Shown piece by piece: positions 50,976 through 60,681 of a stretch of 64,000 nucleotides of DNA (its first letter is position 1; each line of letters begins with the position of its first letter). The translations under genes were made by a program, and so were the position numbers. The notes beneath the pieces were generated by a model that searched no databases, had not been told where the DNA came from, and saw only the letters and a program-made list of their open reading frames with translations. The stretch is from Phytomonospora endophytica (GTDB lineage: Bacteria > Actinomycetota > Actinomycetes > Mycobacteriales > Micromonosporaceae): the NCBI RefSeq assembly GCF_014202425.1, contig NZ_JACHGT010000017.1, positions 124,001-188,000 of the forward strand, written 5' to 3'.

Positions 50976-52712
50976 TCAGGACTGCGGGACCGTCGAGTCC
51001 TTCTCCTCGTCCTTCTTGTTCTCCGTGCCGTCGGCCGGTTCGTCGCCTCCGGACGGGATCGGTGCCATGTCGAGCTCCGCCTCATCCGCGGGGAGCTGGT
51101 AGCCGTCGGGGTTCGGCGCCGGGTTCGGGTTGTAGACCTCCTTGACGCTCATGTCGTACGAGGACGCCGGCACACCGAGACCGATGCCGGTCCCCACCGC
51201 ACCGCCGACCGGCCTACCGCTTGAGTCGAGTTCGACCTTGCCGGTAAGCGTGCCGATCTCGGCGGAGTACGCCCAGGAGACCTCGCCGGTCGCGGTGTTC
51301 GTGGTCTTCGTCAGACCGCCGTACTGCTCGACGTGGTAGTCGCCCGGCTGTTGATAGGTGCCGACCTCGGCGGTGCCTTCGAGTCCGATGCCGCCGCCCT
51401 GCTTGGTCGTCTCCAGGACCCGGCCGTCGTCGGTGAGGGTGTAGCCCTTACCGCCGAAGAGCCCCACGCCCCCGGAGAGATCGAGGCTCAGCCCGAGTCC
51501 CCAGGAACCGGTCGCCGGATCGATGTCCTCCGGGCCCGGGTCGTAGTACTCGACCCCGGGGGTGACGACCGTGTTGAGGCTCCAGTTCTCCTGCGGCTGC
51601 AGCGACGGCGAGATCGACGTGGTGGTGCCGATCAGTGACGGATCGACCGCCTCACCGAACTCCGCCGGCGGCGCGGTCCAGCCGTCCGGCCAGCCCGGGG
51701 CGCCGTAGGCGTCGAGGCCCACCGCGGTTCCCGGACCGTAGGGCGCGTCCCAACCGGTCACAGTGGACGAATCCAGCTGCGAGTACCCGGTGGTCGTACC
51801 GGTCCATGCCTCGACCCCGCTGAGTTCCATGCCCGGGGCGTAGGCGCTGTAATCCTGGACCGGCCCCGTGCCGGTCCCGAACGCGCCGACCAGGTCGGCG
51901 ACGACCGGGCCCTGTTCGACCGGTGCCTGCGGCTCGGCGGCGAACACGCCGTCCGGTGATATCGCCGTGAAGTCCGCCACCGGGCTGGAGTCCACAAAGG
52001 AGTCGAACTCGGCGACCGCCTCCTCGACACCGGGCGCGTACGCCGACATGTCGACGCTCGGGGCCATCGCCGTGTATTCGTTGACGGCCTCGGCGTCGAT
52101 CGCGGGCGAGGGCTCCTCCGCCATGGGGGCGTCGACCTCGACGGTCTCGGTCTCGACGGCGTCCTGGACGTTCTCCTGAACGTCGTCCGGCGAGACCTCC
52201 TCGCCGAGTTCCTCCTTCTGTTCGACCTGTTCGACCTGCTCGGCCGACAGTTCGACTCCGCGGGTGCCGACCTCGCCGGCGGCGACCGGGTCTTCGCCGA
52301 GAGCCTCCTCGCCGAAGGCATCGCCCTCGGCTAGCGAGCCCGAGTAGTCGTCGTACGAGTCCTCGTACGAGCCGTCCCCGTACGAGTCGCCGTAGTCGTC
52401 GCTCGTGTACGAGTCTTCCCCGTAGGAGTCATCTCCGTAGGAATCATCTCCGTAGGAGTCATCTCCGTAGGAATCATCTCCGTAGGAATCATCCCCGTAG
52501 GAATCATCCCCGTAGGAATCGCCACCGTAGGAGTCATCTCCATAGGAGTCACCGCTGTACGAGTCTCCGCCGTAGGAGTCACCCCCGTACGAACCGTCAT
52601 CCGCATATGCCATCCCCGACGCCAACATGCTCGCGAAGAACGCGCCCAACACCATCGTGGGCACGACCAAGGCGATCCGCAGACGTCGGCGGGCCGCTAA
52701 AAGCCTCACCAT
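50976..52712 (-). CDS. Secreted acidic protein with DSYGD pentapeptide repeats
   Basis: ATG 52712 is chosen for the GGAGGAGG site just upstream; the product has 578 residues. A signal peptide (RLRIALVVPTMVLGAFFASML...AYA) precedes about 14 copies of a DSYG(D/G/E) pentapeptide (about residues 40-115). The remainder is acidic and low-complexity (EQVEQVEQKEELGEE), then a Pro/Gly/Tyr-rich beta-like region with repeated 'YAPG' and 'SGGVGLFGG' segments, ending in a charged tail. No family or catalytic motif was recognised. Surface or matrix protein, calcium-binding or coat-like functions are conceivable but unproven. Confidence 0.75.
   Translation of the reverse strand: MVRLLAARRRLRIALVVPTMVLGAFFASMLASGMAYADDGSYGGDSYGGDSYSGDSYGDDSYGGDSYGDDSYGDDSYGDDSYGDDSYGDDSYGDDSYGEDSYTSDDYGDSYGDGSYEDSYDDYSGSLAEGDAFGEEALGEDPVAAGEVGTRGVELSAEQVEQVEQKEELGEEVSPDDVQENVQDAVETETVEVDAPMAEEPSPAIDAEAVNEYTAMAPSVDMSAYAPGVEEAVAEFDSFVDSSPVADFTAISPDGVFAAEPQAPVEQGPVVADLVGAFGTGTGPVQDYSAYAPGMELSGVEAWTGTTTGYSQLDSSTVTGWDAPYGPGTAVGLDAYGAPGWPDGWTAPPAEFGEAVDPSLIGTTTSISPSLQPQENWSLNTVVTPGVEYYDPGPEDIDPATGSWGLGLSLDLSGGVGLFGGKGYTLTDDGRVLETTKQGGGIGLEGTAEVGTYQQPGDYHVEQYGGLTKTTNTATGEVSWAYSAEIGTLTGKVELDSSGRPVGGAVGTGIGLGVPASSYDMSVKEVYNPNPAPNPDGYQLPADEAELDMAPIPSGGDEPADGTENKKDEEKDSTVPQS
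52408..52593. repeat. 15-bp tandem repeat encoding DSYGD
   Basis: The plus-strand unit is close to CGTAGGAATCATCTC, repeated about 12 times with third-position changes and two amino-acid-level variants. Near-identity of the central copies (52430-52520) indicates recent slippage or unequal exchange, so copy number probably varies between strains. Confidence 0.85.
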
Positions 52713-52847
52713 TGCCTCCTCCATCGAGCTCGGGCGAGCTCGCGATTCGGAGGTTAGTGACCCGAAGGGCCGGCGCCGGTCCATGGATACGAGACGTATA
52801 CGGCGACACCGGCCGACGCGGACACGGGATCGCACGACAGGTGACGG

Positions 52848-54062
52848 TCACGACTTGAGTTCGATGGCGATCGGATCGGTGTAGGCGGTGGTGACGTGGT
52901 TGGTACCGGGCACGGTGCCGGTGTCGCGACGGTAGAAGCGGGTGGTCAACCGTCGCTCCGCGGGATCGGCGAGATATGTCCACAGTGTCCGCTCGGGCCA
53001 TCCGTGGGACACTCCGGCGCGTGCGTTGTCGGCGAAGGCGCAGTTGACGGTGGCGAGCAGCGCGGTGATGTCGGCCCCGGTCCAGACGCCGGTGTGCGCG
53101 GCGATCGCGTCGGTGAGGATCCGGTGGCGCACGAAGGTGTTGTGCTCGGCGTTCGCATCCACCTCGGGGAACATGTCGGCGGTCGGGTAGGTGTGCAGCG
53201 CGTGGTTGGTGACCACCAGCGGAGCGTCGGGGCGGCCGTCGGTGAAGCGGTACTGATGACTGGCCTGGTCGATCTCGAACACGGTGGCCGCGCCGTCGGC
53301 GTCGGCGATGAGCCAGTGCTCGCCCTGAGCCATCGGGGTGAAGAAGTGCTGCCCGAGCAGGGCCGTCTTCGCCTCGCCGACGGTGGCGGCGTTGTCCAGG
53401 ACGAATCCGAGGACCTGGTTGGTCGACAGGCCCGAGTCGTACCCGCCGGCCGGTGACGCGCCAGGGTCTCCGTGCCCGGTGGAGTCGACCAGGATGCACA
53501 CGAACAACCCGGCGTCGTTGACGCCGTCGATCATCGGGTTGAGCAGGTCGTGGCTGCCGATCTGGAGTGTCGCCCGGCCGTCGTCGGGCCGGCACCTGTT
53601 CACCGTGACCCGCGAGTACGACGGATGCTCACCGGCATCGGGTTCGCGCCCGGCCATCTCGGAGAAGGTCAGCGTGTACCAGTCGAGGTTGCGGCCGACC
53701 AGCGGCCTGCCCACGTCGGTCAGCGCCGGCGGGAACCACACCGCCGAGCAGCCGTGCGATACGGGAAAGTCGTAGCCCAGGGCGGTCGGGTCGAAACCGG
53801 CACCGTCCTCGGCCAGCCCGAACGCATCGGCCACGCCCCGGGCCCGCAGGCCCAGCCGCGGCCAGTTCCGGTCCAGGTAGGCCAGCCGTGCCCGCCCGTA
53901 CAGCGGGTCGGCGTAGCGGGCCAGGCGACTCCCGTAGGCCGAACGCGCCAGTTCGGCCAGATCACGGCCGATCTGGCGGTCACCGCCCTCGACGGTCAGC
54001 TCCCGCACGCTCAGATAGTCGCCGTCGGCCGGCTCGAACAACACGCGGTCTTCGGTGATCAC
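52848..54062 (-). CDS. C45-type / linear-amide C-N hydrolase (Ntn family)
   Basis: GTG 54062 is chosen because GAGGGA lies 7 bp upstream; 404 residues result. A 104-residue propeptide is followed by the likely autocleavage nucleophile Cys105 in VSHGCSAVWF. Next come GRNLDWYTLTFSEM, the Arg/Asp substrate-contact motif of choloylglycine-type Ntn hydrolases, and VVTNHALHTYP. The family includes acyl-CoA:6-APA acyltransferase, acid ceramidase and bile-salt/penicillin V acylases, all cleaving or forming linear amides. It shares the GRN-(L/M)-DW motif with the enzyme at 59366, with the subtilase between them. The true substrate, perhaps an N-acyl signal or peptide, is unknown. Confidence 0.8.
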   Translation of the reverse strand: MITEDRVLFEPADGDYLSVRELTVEGGDRQIGRDLAELARSAYGSRLARYADPLYGRARLAYLDRNWPRLGLRARGVADAFGLAEDGAGFDPTALGYDFPVSHGCSAVWFPPALTDVGRPLVGRNLDWYTLTFSEMAGREPDAGEHPSYSRVTVNRCRPDDGRATLQIGSHDLLNPMIDGVNDAGLFVCILVDSTGHGDPGASPAGGYDSGLSTNQVLGFVLDNAATVGEAKTALLGQHFFTPMAQGEHWLIADADGAATVFEIDQASHQYRFTDGRPDAPLVVTNHALHTYPTADMFPEVDANAEHNTFVRHRILTDAIAAHTGVWTGADITALLATVNCAFADNARAGVSHGWPERTLWTYLADPAERRLTTRFYRRDTGTVPGTNHVTTAYTDPIAIELKS

Positions 54063-54285
54063 GGCCGCTCCCTCGCTCGGTGGTGCTGACTCCGGCCAGT
54101 ATCGACTGGTCACAGCCGTGCCGCGGGCCATTCGGCGAAGAGCCGGCCCGCCCGTGTCGCGGCCGGGACCGGGGTGGCGGGTCCTCGCCATGGCGAGGAC
54201 CCGCAGTGCTCACGCCGTTCCCACAGCAACCCGCGCATGCGACCGTCGACAGCGTTTCCACCCCTCGAAGTCCACTGGAGCCCCC

Positions 54286-57200
54286 ATGCCCCGCACCCCC
54301 ACGCCCGCGACGGGGAGACGGACGCGCACCACGGCGCTGTCCGTCCTCACCTTCTCCGCGGCGCTGCTGACCCCGGCCGCCCCGGCCCAGGCCGAGGTGA
54401 CCGACCCGGGCGGTGAGAGCCCGTCGGCGATCTCCGCGTTCGACGCCAAGGTCAGCGTCGGCGTCCGCGCCCAGCTCAGCGACCGGCAGCCCACCGACGT
54501 GTGGGTCAAGCTCACCGACACCGCGGACCTGTCGGCCGCCTACCGCATCGCCGACTGGACCGAGCGCGGCGAGTACGTCCTGGACGCCCTGCGCGCCAAC
54601 GCCGAGGCGTCACAGGCGCCGCTGCTGACGCAGCTCGACGCCACAGGCGCTACGTACACCTCGTACTTCATCTCCAACGCCGTCCACGTCGAAGAGGCCA
54701 CCCCCGACCTGGTCGCCTCCCTCGCCGCGCGCGAGGACGTCGGACGCATCGCCGAGTCGACGGTGCTGGAACTTCCCGCCGAGACCCGGGAGGCCGCCGC
54801 CGCGACCGGCACGACCGAGTGGGGCGTGGCGAAGATCGGCGCCGACAAGGTCTGGTCGGAATACGCCGCACGCGGTGAGGGCGTCGTCGTCGCCAACGTC
54901 GACACCGGCGTGCAGTACGACCATCCCGCCCTGGCCAACGCCTACCGCGGCAGCCTCGGAGGGGGCGCCTACGACCACGCCCACAACTGGTTCGATCCGT
55001 CCGGGGAGTGCGCCGAAGGCCCCTGCGACCCGCACGGCCACGGCACCCACACCATGGGCACCATGGTCGGCGACGACGGCGCCGGAAACCAGATCGGCGT
55101 CGCGCCCGGCGCGACCTGGATCGCCGCACGAGGCTGCCTGCCCAGCGGCTGCCCGGAGACGATGCTCCTGGGCGCCGGGCAGTTCCTGCTCGCCCCGACC
55201 GACCTCGCCGGCCAGAACCCGAAGCCGGAGCAGCGACCCAACGTCATCAACAACTCCTGGGGCTCCGGAAACGGCACGTCCGTGGACCTCTGGTACGCCG
55301 ACGTCATCAACGCGTGGAAGGCCGCGGGGATCGTGCCGCTGTTCGCCAACGGCAACAACGGCCCGGGCTGCGGCACCAGCGGCTCGCCCGGCGACAACCC
55401 CGGGGTCTACAGCGTCGCCGCGACGGCCTCGACGGACGCCGTCGCGTCTTTCTCCAGCCGCGGTGCCGCCTCAGACGCCGAGATCACACCCGACATCGCC
55501 GCACCCGGCGTCTCGATCCGCTCCTCACTGCCCGGCGGCAAGTACGGCGCCTCCAACGGGACCTCGATGGCCACCCCGCACGTCGCCGGCGCGGTGGCAC
55601 TGCTGATGTCGGCAGCGCCGAGTCTCGTCGGCGACGAGGCCGCGATAACCGCCCTTCTGGACGGGTCGGCCGTCGACGTCAACGACACCAAGTGCGGCGG
55701 CACCGCCGCCGACAACAACGCCGCCGGCGAGGGCCGCCTCGACGTGTACGCCGCGGCGAGCGCGGCACCGCGGGTGGCCGTGGGCGCGGTGACCGGGACG
55801 GCCACCGACGCCGACACGGGGCAGGCGATCGAAGGCGCGCGTGTCACCTTCACCGGACCACGCGGCACCTACGCCACCGCCGACGCCTCGGGCGCGTACG
55901 CGATCCGCCTGCCGATCGGGCAGTACGCCGTGACCACCTCGTACTTCGGGTACGAGACCGCGACCTCGGCGCTGACCGTCACCGCCGACGCCGCCTCGGT
56001 CGCGGACAGCTCACTCACCCCGCTCCCCAGATACACCGTCTCCGGGCTCGCCACCGACGGCGACGGCGCACCGCTCCCCGGTGCCTCGGTCAGCCTTGGC
56101 GGCACCCCGTACACGCCGGTGACCACCGGCGCGGACGGCCGATACACCTTCCCCGGTGTCCCCGCCGGCGACTACCGCCTCGGGGTCACCCGCAGCACCT
56201 GCGAAGTCCCCTACGCCGAGGACATGACGGTCGGCGGCGACACCGCGGCGAACGTTCGCCTGGCTTGGGTCACCGACGCCTACGGTTACGGCTGCCGCAA
56301 CGGGAAGACCGCGTGGGTCGAGGGGACCGAGAAGCTCACGATGTCGGGCGACCGGCTCGGGACGGCGCGCATCGCGTTGCCGTTCACGTTCACCCTCTAC
56401 GGGGACTCCTCCGCCTCGGCCTACGCCACCACCAGCGGCGTGCTGTCCTTCAAGGACGACGACGGCCAGGTCGGCCCCGTCAAGCTACCCTCCGGCCTCC
56501 ACCCCAACCACGCGCTGTTCCCGTTCTGGACGGACACGACTCTCGACGAGACCTCCGGGGTGTACACCGCGACACGCGGCAAGGCCCCCCACCGCGAGGT
56601 CGTCGTGGAGTGGCGCGACGTGCCGATCGCCGGGACGGGAGACCGGATCTCCTACGAGGTCGTCATCGACGAACAGGGCGGGATCGTGTTCAACTACCGC
56701 GGCCTCGGTGACGCTCCGGCCACGCGCGGGCAGAACGCCAGCATCGGCATCGAGGACCGCGCCGGAAAGCGGGGCTTCCAGTACTCGCTGAAGGCCGCGT
56801 CCCTCCACGACGGGCAGTCGATCCGCTGGGTCCTGCCGACGCACGGCTGGGTCGAGGGCGTGGTGACCGACGCCAACGACCGTCTGCCGATCGCCGGGGC
56901 CACGGTCGACGTCGCCGACGAGGACTTCACCGGCACGGCCCAGACCACCGACGCCGAGGGCCGCTACCGCCTTGAGGTCTTCAAGGGCAGGAGCAGTGTC
57001 GAGGCCGCCGAGGACTACTACGAGACCGACGACGACAGGGTCGACGTCCGGCGCCAGGGCCAGACCTTCACGGCCGACTTCTCCCTCAGGACGCCCGACA
57101 TCTCGATCGGCCGGGACTCGCTGGACCTGACGGTGCCCGCCGGTACCGGCACCACCCGGGAACTGACCGTCCGCAACGGCTCCAAGGACCGGCTGCACTA

Positions 57201-58116
57201 CGACACCGTCGCGCTCGGCGCGCTGCTGCCCGCCACCGGCGACGGCGGCACACCGGGAACCGTCGTCGAGACCTTCACGACCCCGACTCAGGCGTGGAGC
57301 GTCGCCCCGGCCGGCACCCGCTGGATCGGGTACGCCAACGGTTCCATCGCCGAACACACCGTCGACCAGGTGGCCACCGGCCGGAGCTGGCGCCCGTACG
57401 GTTACTACCTTCAGTCCTACGCACTCGACATGGCCTACGACAGCAGCCGCGGGCTGGTGTGCTCCATGCCCCAGGACATGGACTACGCGATCCAGTGCAT
57501 GGACCCCGACACCGGCAAACTCGTCAAACGCATCACCGGGTACCCGTCGAACTACGTGCAGAACAACGGGCTGGCCTACCGCGCGGACCAAGACGCGTTC
57601 TACGTCGGCAGTGCCCTCACCGGCCTCATCCACAAGGTCGGCGGCGCGTCCAACCCGGGCGCCCAGCTCGGGTCCTGCGCGACCGGGATGCCCATCTCGG
57701 GCCTGGCCTGGCACCCCACCTCGGGGCTGCTGTGGACGACCACCTTCGACTGGTCCGGGCTGATCTACGGGCTCAATCCCGATACCTGCGAGGTCGTGCG
57801 GACCATCGCCTGGCCCGACGCGGGTTGGATCCCCGGCGGCATCGAAGTCGACGAGCGCGGGCGGCTGACGGCGATCAGCCCGGGAACCGGGCGCGGCTAC
57901 GTCATCGAGACCGGTGACGCCGCGGTGATGAGTCCGGGCTGGCTTCGTCTCGACGGGGCGATCGGCACCGTCAAACGCGGCCACGACCGGACGATCACCC
58001 TCACCGTCGACACCACGGGCCTGGCGCCAGGCGTGTACACGACCGAACTGGTCGTGCGCAACGACTCCGGACGCACACCCGTGCAGCGGATCCCGGTGAC
58101 CGTCACCGTCACCTGA
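54286..58116 (+). CDS. Secreted subtilisin-like serine protease (S8), multidomain
   Basis: ATG 54286 (GGAG 5 bp upstream) opens a 1276-residue preproenzyme. A signal peptide (to about AQA36) and an I9-like propeptide (about 45-165) precede the S8 domain (about 185-470) with Asp206 (NVDTGVQYDH), His252 (HGHGTHTMGTM) and Ser427 (NGTSMATPHVAG); Asn323 in INNSWG is the oxyanion residue. C-terminal modules are two carboxypeptidase-regulatory-like domains (about 500-650), a beta region, a third regulatory-like domain (about 860-940) and a propeller-like segment. It resembles bacillopeptidase F-type proteases. Role: extracellular protein degradation or processing. A strong terminator follows. Confidence 0.93.
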   Translation: MPRTPTPATGRRTRTTALSVLTFSAALLTPAAPAQAEVTDPGGESPSAISAFDAKVSVGVRAQLSDRQPTDVWVKLTDTADLSAAYRIADWTERGEYVLDALRANAEASQAPLLTQLDATGATYTSYFISNAVHVEEATPDLVASLAAREDVGRIAESTVLELPAETREAAAATGTTEWGVAKIGADKVWSEYAARGEGVVVANVDTGVQYDHPALANAYRGSLGGGAYDHAHNWFDPSGECAEGPCDPHGHGTHTMGTMVGDDGAGNQIGVAPGATWIAARGCLPSGCPETMLLGAGQFLLAPTDLAGQNPKPEQRPNVINNSWGSGNGTSVDLWYADVINAWKAAGIVPLFANGNNGPGCGTSGSPGDNPGVYSVAATASTDAVASFSSRGAASDAEITPDIAAPGVSIRSSLPGGKYGASNGTSMATPHVAGAVALLMSAAPSLVGDEAAITALLDGSAVDVNDTKCGGTAADNNAAGEGRLDVYAAASAAPRVAVGAVTGTATDADTGQAIEGARVTFTGPRGTYATADASGAYAIRLPIGQYAVTTSYFGYETATSALTVTADAASVADSSLTPLPRYTVSGLATDGDGAPLPGASVSLGGTPYTPVTTGADGRYTFPGVPAGDYRLGVTRSTCEVPYAEDMTVGGDTAANVRLAWVTDAYGYGCRNGKTAWVEGTEKLTMSGDRLGTARIALPFTFTLYGDSSASAYATTSGVLSFKDDDGQVGPVKLPSGLHPNHALFPFWTDTTLDETSGVYTATRGKAPHREVVVEWRDVPIAGTGDRISYEVVIDEQGGIVFNYRGLGDAPATRGQNASIGIEDRAGKRGFQYSLKAASLHDGQSIRWVLPTHGWVEGVVTDANDRLPIAGATVDVADEDFTGTAQTTDAEGRYRLEVFKGRSSVEAAEDYYETDDDRVDVRRQGQTFTADFSLRTPDISIGRDSLDLTVPAGTGTTRELTVRNGSKDRLHYDTVALGALLPATGDGGTPGTVVETFTTPTQAWSVAPAGTRWIGYANGSIAEHTVDQVATGRSWRPYGYYLQSYALDMAYDSSRGLVCSMPQDMDYAIQCMDPDTGKLVKRITGYPSNYVQNNGLAYRADQDAFYVGSALTGLIHKVGGASNPGAQLGSCATGMPISGLAWHPTSGLLWTTTFDWSGLIYGLNPDTCEVVRTIAWPDAGWIPGGIEVDERGRLTAISPGTGRGYVIETGDAAVMSPGWLRLDGAIGTVKRGHDRTITLTVDTTGLAPGVYTTELVVRNDSGRTPVQRIPVTVTVT

Positions 58117-58129
58117 CCTCACTCCACCA

Positions 58130-58169
58130 GGGTCCGGCCGGGGCGCCAGCCCACGCCCCGGCCGGACCC
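58130..58169. terminator. 16-bp perfect stem after the subtilase gene
   Basis: GGGTCCGGCCGGGGCG (58130-58145) pairs with its exact complement at 58154-58169 around an 8-base loop. Confidence 0.85.
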
Positions 58170-58210
58170 GCCTGCACACCGTTGAGCAGGAGCACGTTCA
58201 ATGCATCCCC

Positions 58211-59005
58211 ATGGATCAACCTCCCGCCGATCCGGCCCGTGCCCTCCACACCCTCGTCGAGCATCTCCGAACCGATCTGACCGCCCTCGACGAACTCGGG
58301 CACGCCCTGAGCACCCGGTACTCGGTCTCCACGCGCCCGAATGAGGTCGACGTGGAGATCATCGAAGGCCTTGACGAGGTCGACCGGCTCTTCGAGGACC
58401 TCGGTGCCTCCGTCGAGCGGGAAATCCTGTCCATGTTCGGCTGGCGGGCATCGGCGCCACGCTCACCCGAGGCGACCGAACGCGGCCTGGCCAGCATGAT
58501 CGCCCTCCACGACCGGGGCGTCGCGGCACGCACGATCTTCATCAACCGGGTCGGCACCGTCCCCCATTTCGGGCCGCACGTGATGCACTTGCGCGACCTC
58601 GGGCACGAGATCCGGCTGATGCCGGCGATCCCCGTGCAGATGGCGGTGTACGACCGGCGCATCGCCGTACTTCCCGTCGATCCCGACGACACCGCGGCCG
58701 GAGCCCTCGTCATCCGCGGGCAGGTGCTGGCACGCAGCCTCGTGGCGGTCTTCGAGCACGCCTGGCAACACGCGGCGGTGCCCAGCGGTCCCCCGGGACC
58801 AGAACTCACCGACACCCTCACCGACCAGCACCTGCACGTCCTGCGCATGCAGGCCGGCGGCGCCAAGGACGAAGCGATCGGCCGGGCCATGGGCATCTCG
58901 CCGCGCACCGTCAGCCGCCTCGTCAGCGAGGTGCACGAAGCGCTGGGCACCAGCAGCCGCTTCCAGACCGCCGTGGTCGCGACCAGGCTGGGGTTGCTCG
59001 GTTGA
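58211..59005 (+). CDS. LuxR-type regulator with TrmB-like sensor domain
   Basis: The 264-residue protein starts at ATG 58211; an AGGAG lies rather far upstream (about 20 bp), so initiation may be weak. The N-terminal two thirds has the layout of TrmB-like/phospholipase-D-like sensor domains found in actinobacterial LuxR regulators (IEGLDEVDRLFEDLGAS, RTIFINRVG). The C-terminal LuxR helix-turn-helix spans about 205-260 (LRMQAGGAKDEAIGRAMGISPRTVSRLVSEV). It stands between the subtilase and an Ntn hydrolase and may regulate either. The inducer is unknown. Confidence 0.85.
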   Translation: MDQPPADPARALHTLVEHLRTDLTALDELGHALSTRYSVSTRPNEVDVEIIEGLDEVDRLFEDLGASVEREILSMFGWRASAPRSPEATERGLASMIALHDRGVAARTIFINRVGTVPHFGPHVMHLRDLGHEIRLMPAIPVQMAVYDRRIAVLPVDPDDTAAGALVIRGQVLARSLVAVFEHAWQHAAVPSGPPGPELTDTLTDQHLHVLRMQAGGAKDEAIGRAMGISPRTVSRLVSEVHEALGTSSRFQTAVVATRLGLLG

Positions 59006-59365
59006 ACCGTCGCCCGCCAGACGACGAGGAGCGACCCGTCGTGTCCGGCGACGGTGACCTCGTCGGCGCTGCCGTCACGAACATCCGCACCCGCGGCATC
59101 GCGCCGGCCAGATCCGCTGGAGCCACGGGCGGAGGCTTCGAGCGCGACACGGACCCACATGACCGGTTCTCCGCGCAGCGGCCGTTGCGCACGTCGCGGA
59201 CTGCTAGAACATCCGTCGCCCGACCCGGCCGAAACTCCCGGAAACATGATCAAGGCTCCGGGGCGTGTCCTACTGTCAGATCGCAGGTGGCGTGACCGGC
59301 GCCGGCCGCGCCGTTCGCCGTGAACGGCTGCGGACGCCGCCGCCTTTCAGGAATGCGGGGCCGAC
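59006..59365 (+). other. Intergenic stretch, no gene seen
   Basis: About 360 bases between the LuxR-type regulator and the Ntn hydrolase. Frames on both strands are open but show no recognisable domain and no convincing start site. Confidence 0.4.
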
Positions 59366-60322
59366 ATGTGCACGCGAGTGCTGTGGGACAGCGGTGAGGG
59401 CATGCTGGTCGGGCGCAACATGGACTGGCGCGAAGACCTCGGAACCAACCTGTGGGCGATGCCGCGCGGCGAGCAGCGCGGCGACCACGGCGGCGACACG
59501 AATCCGCTGATCTGGAGGGCGGAATACGCCAGCGTCATCGCGGGCGTCTTCGACAAGGCCGCGACCGACGGCATCAACGAGGCCGGTCTCGGTGCGCACC
59601 TGCTGTGGCTGGCCGAATCGGACTTCGGTGACCGCGACATCGCGCTTCCGGGCATACCGGTGTCCATGTGGACCCAGTTCTTCCTCGACCGTTTCGCCAC
59701 AGTCGCCGAAGCCGTGGAACACGTGCGGCGGCACCCGTTCCAAGTGCGTCCACAGGGCGGCCCGTCAGGAACCACGGCCACGGTGCACCTCGCCATCGAT
59801 GACGCCGGCGGCGACTCGGCGATCTTCGAGTACCTCGACGGACGCCTGGACGTCCACCACGGCGACCACTACGACGTGATGACCAACTCGCCGCCGTTCA
59901 GCGCACAGCTGGAGCACCTCAAACAGTACGAAGGCTTCGGCGGACAACTCCCACTGCCCGGCACCACCGAAGCCGCCGACCGGTTCGTCCGCGCCGCCTA
60001 CTACACCGACCGGCTACCGAAGGTCGACAACCCGCAACGCGGCTACGCCGCCCTCCTCAGCGTCATGCGCAACGCCGCACAGCCCTTCGGCACACCCGAC
60101 CCCAGTCGGCCCAACATCTCCATGACGATCTGGCGCACCCTCGCCGACCTGTCGAAGCGCGTCTACGCATTCGAGTCGGCCTTTAGCCCCGACATCGTCT
60201 GGGTGCACATGGACCGCCTGGACCCGACGACCACACAGCGCCTGGAACTCGTCGGCCACGACCTGAACGGAGACGTCACCAACCGGTTCCAGCCCTCGCG
60301 GTTCGCGTTCAAAGCCGCCTGA
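59366..60322 (+). CDS. Choloylglycine hydrolase / penicillin V acylase-like Ntn hydrolase
   Basis: ATG 59366 encodes 318 residues beginning Met-Cys, so removal of Met exposes the catalytic Cys2. Arg17 and Asp20 in GRNMDWR, the Asn in MTNSP (about 171-175) and an Arg near 230 correspond to the active site of bile-salt hydrolases and penicillin V acylases. No signal peptide is seen, so it is probably cytoplasmic. In soil bacteria such enzymes often hydrolyse N-acyl homoserine lactones or other N-acyl amides. It lies downstream of a LuxR-type regulator. Substrate assignment is open. Confidence 0.88.
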   Translation: MCTRVLWDSGEGMLVGRNMDWREDLGTNLWAMPRGEQRGDHGGDTNPLIWRAEYASVIAGVFDKAATDGINEAGLGAHLLWLAESDFGDRDIALPGIPVSMWTQFFLDRFATVAEAVEHVRRHPFQVRPQGGPSGTTATVHLAIDDAGGDSAIFEYLDGRLDVHHGDHYDVMTNSPPFSAQLEHLKQYEGFGGQLPLPGTTEAADRFVRAAYYTDRLPKVDNPQRGYAALLSVMRNAAQPFGTPDPSRPNISMTIWRTLADLSKRVYAFESAFSPDIVWVHMDRLDPTTTQRLELVGHDLNGDVTNRFQPSRFAFKAA

Positions 60323-60419
60323 ACGGCGCCATCTCCGAGGCGAAGTGCTCGCGCGGGGCATCGTGCCGTTCCCCCGGCTTGCTGAAGGGGTCACGGTGCC
60401 GCCGGAGTGTGGCCGCCGA

Positions 60420-60600
60420 AGCCGGAGGTGGTAGGCGAAGCCTGCCTCGTCGAACGGGGTCCCCGCATCGTGATAGAAGACGTAGCCTCCCTCGACGGGA
60501 CGAGCCTCCCGGATCGGGTAGCAACCGAAGTCCCGTCCGCCGGAAGGTCCCTCCGTACCGGCAGGTCGTACCTGTCCTCGGGAACGGGCAGTTAAGCAGA
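60420..60600 (-). pseudogene. Decayed, frameshifted coding remnant of unknown family
   Basis: On the minus strand a protein-like stretch PVPEDRYDLPVRRDLPADG (about 60595-60538) is followed, one base out of frame, by RDFGCYPIREARPVEGGYVF and YHDAGTPFDEAGFAY (60535-60430). The joined text looks like a real protein interior but has no start. It lies in the remnant zone next to the IS3 element. Confidence 0.35.
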
Positions 60601-60681
60601 AGCGGTCCTGATCGGACAACCGGGGGCGGTACGGGCGCCGCCAGCCGGGCCTTGAGGGCAGCGTGCTGACCAGGTTCGAGG

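Noticed and set aside
52408-52593. CRISPR-like array
   Set aside because: The 15-bp units are contiguous without spacers and encode a DSYGD peptide repeat in a signal-peptide protein.
54055-54285. Subtilase start upstream of 54286
   Set aside because: The upstream part is antisense to the end of the C45 gene promoter region and would bury the signal peptide inside the protein.
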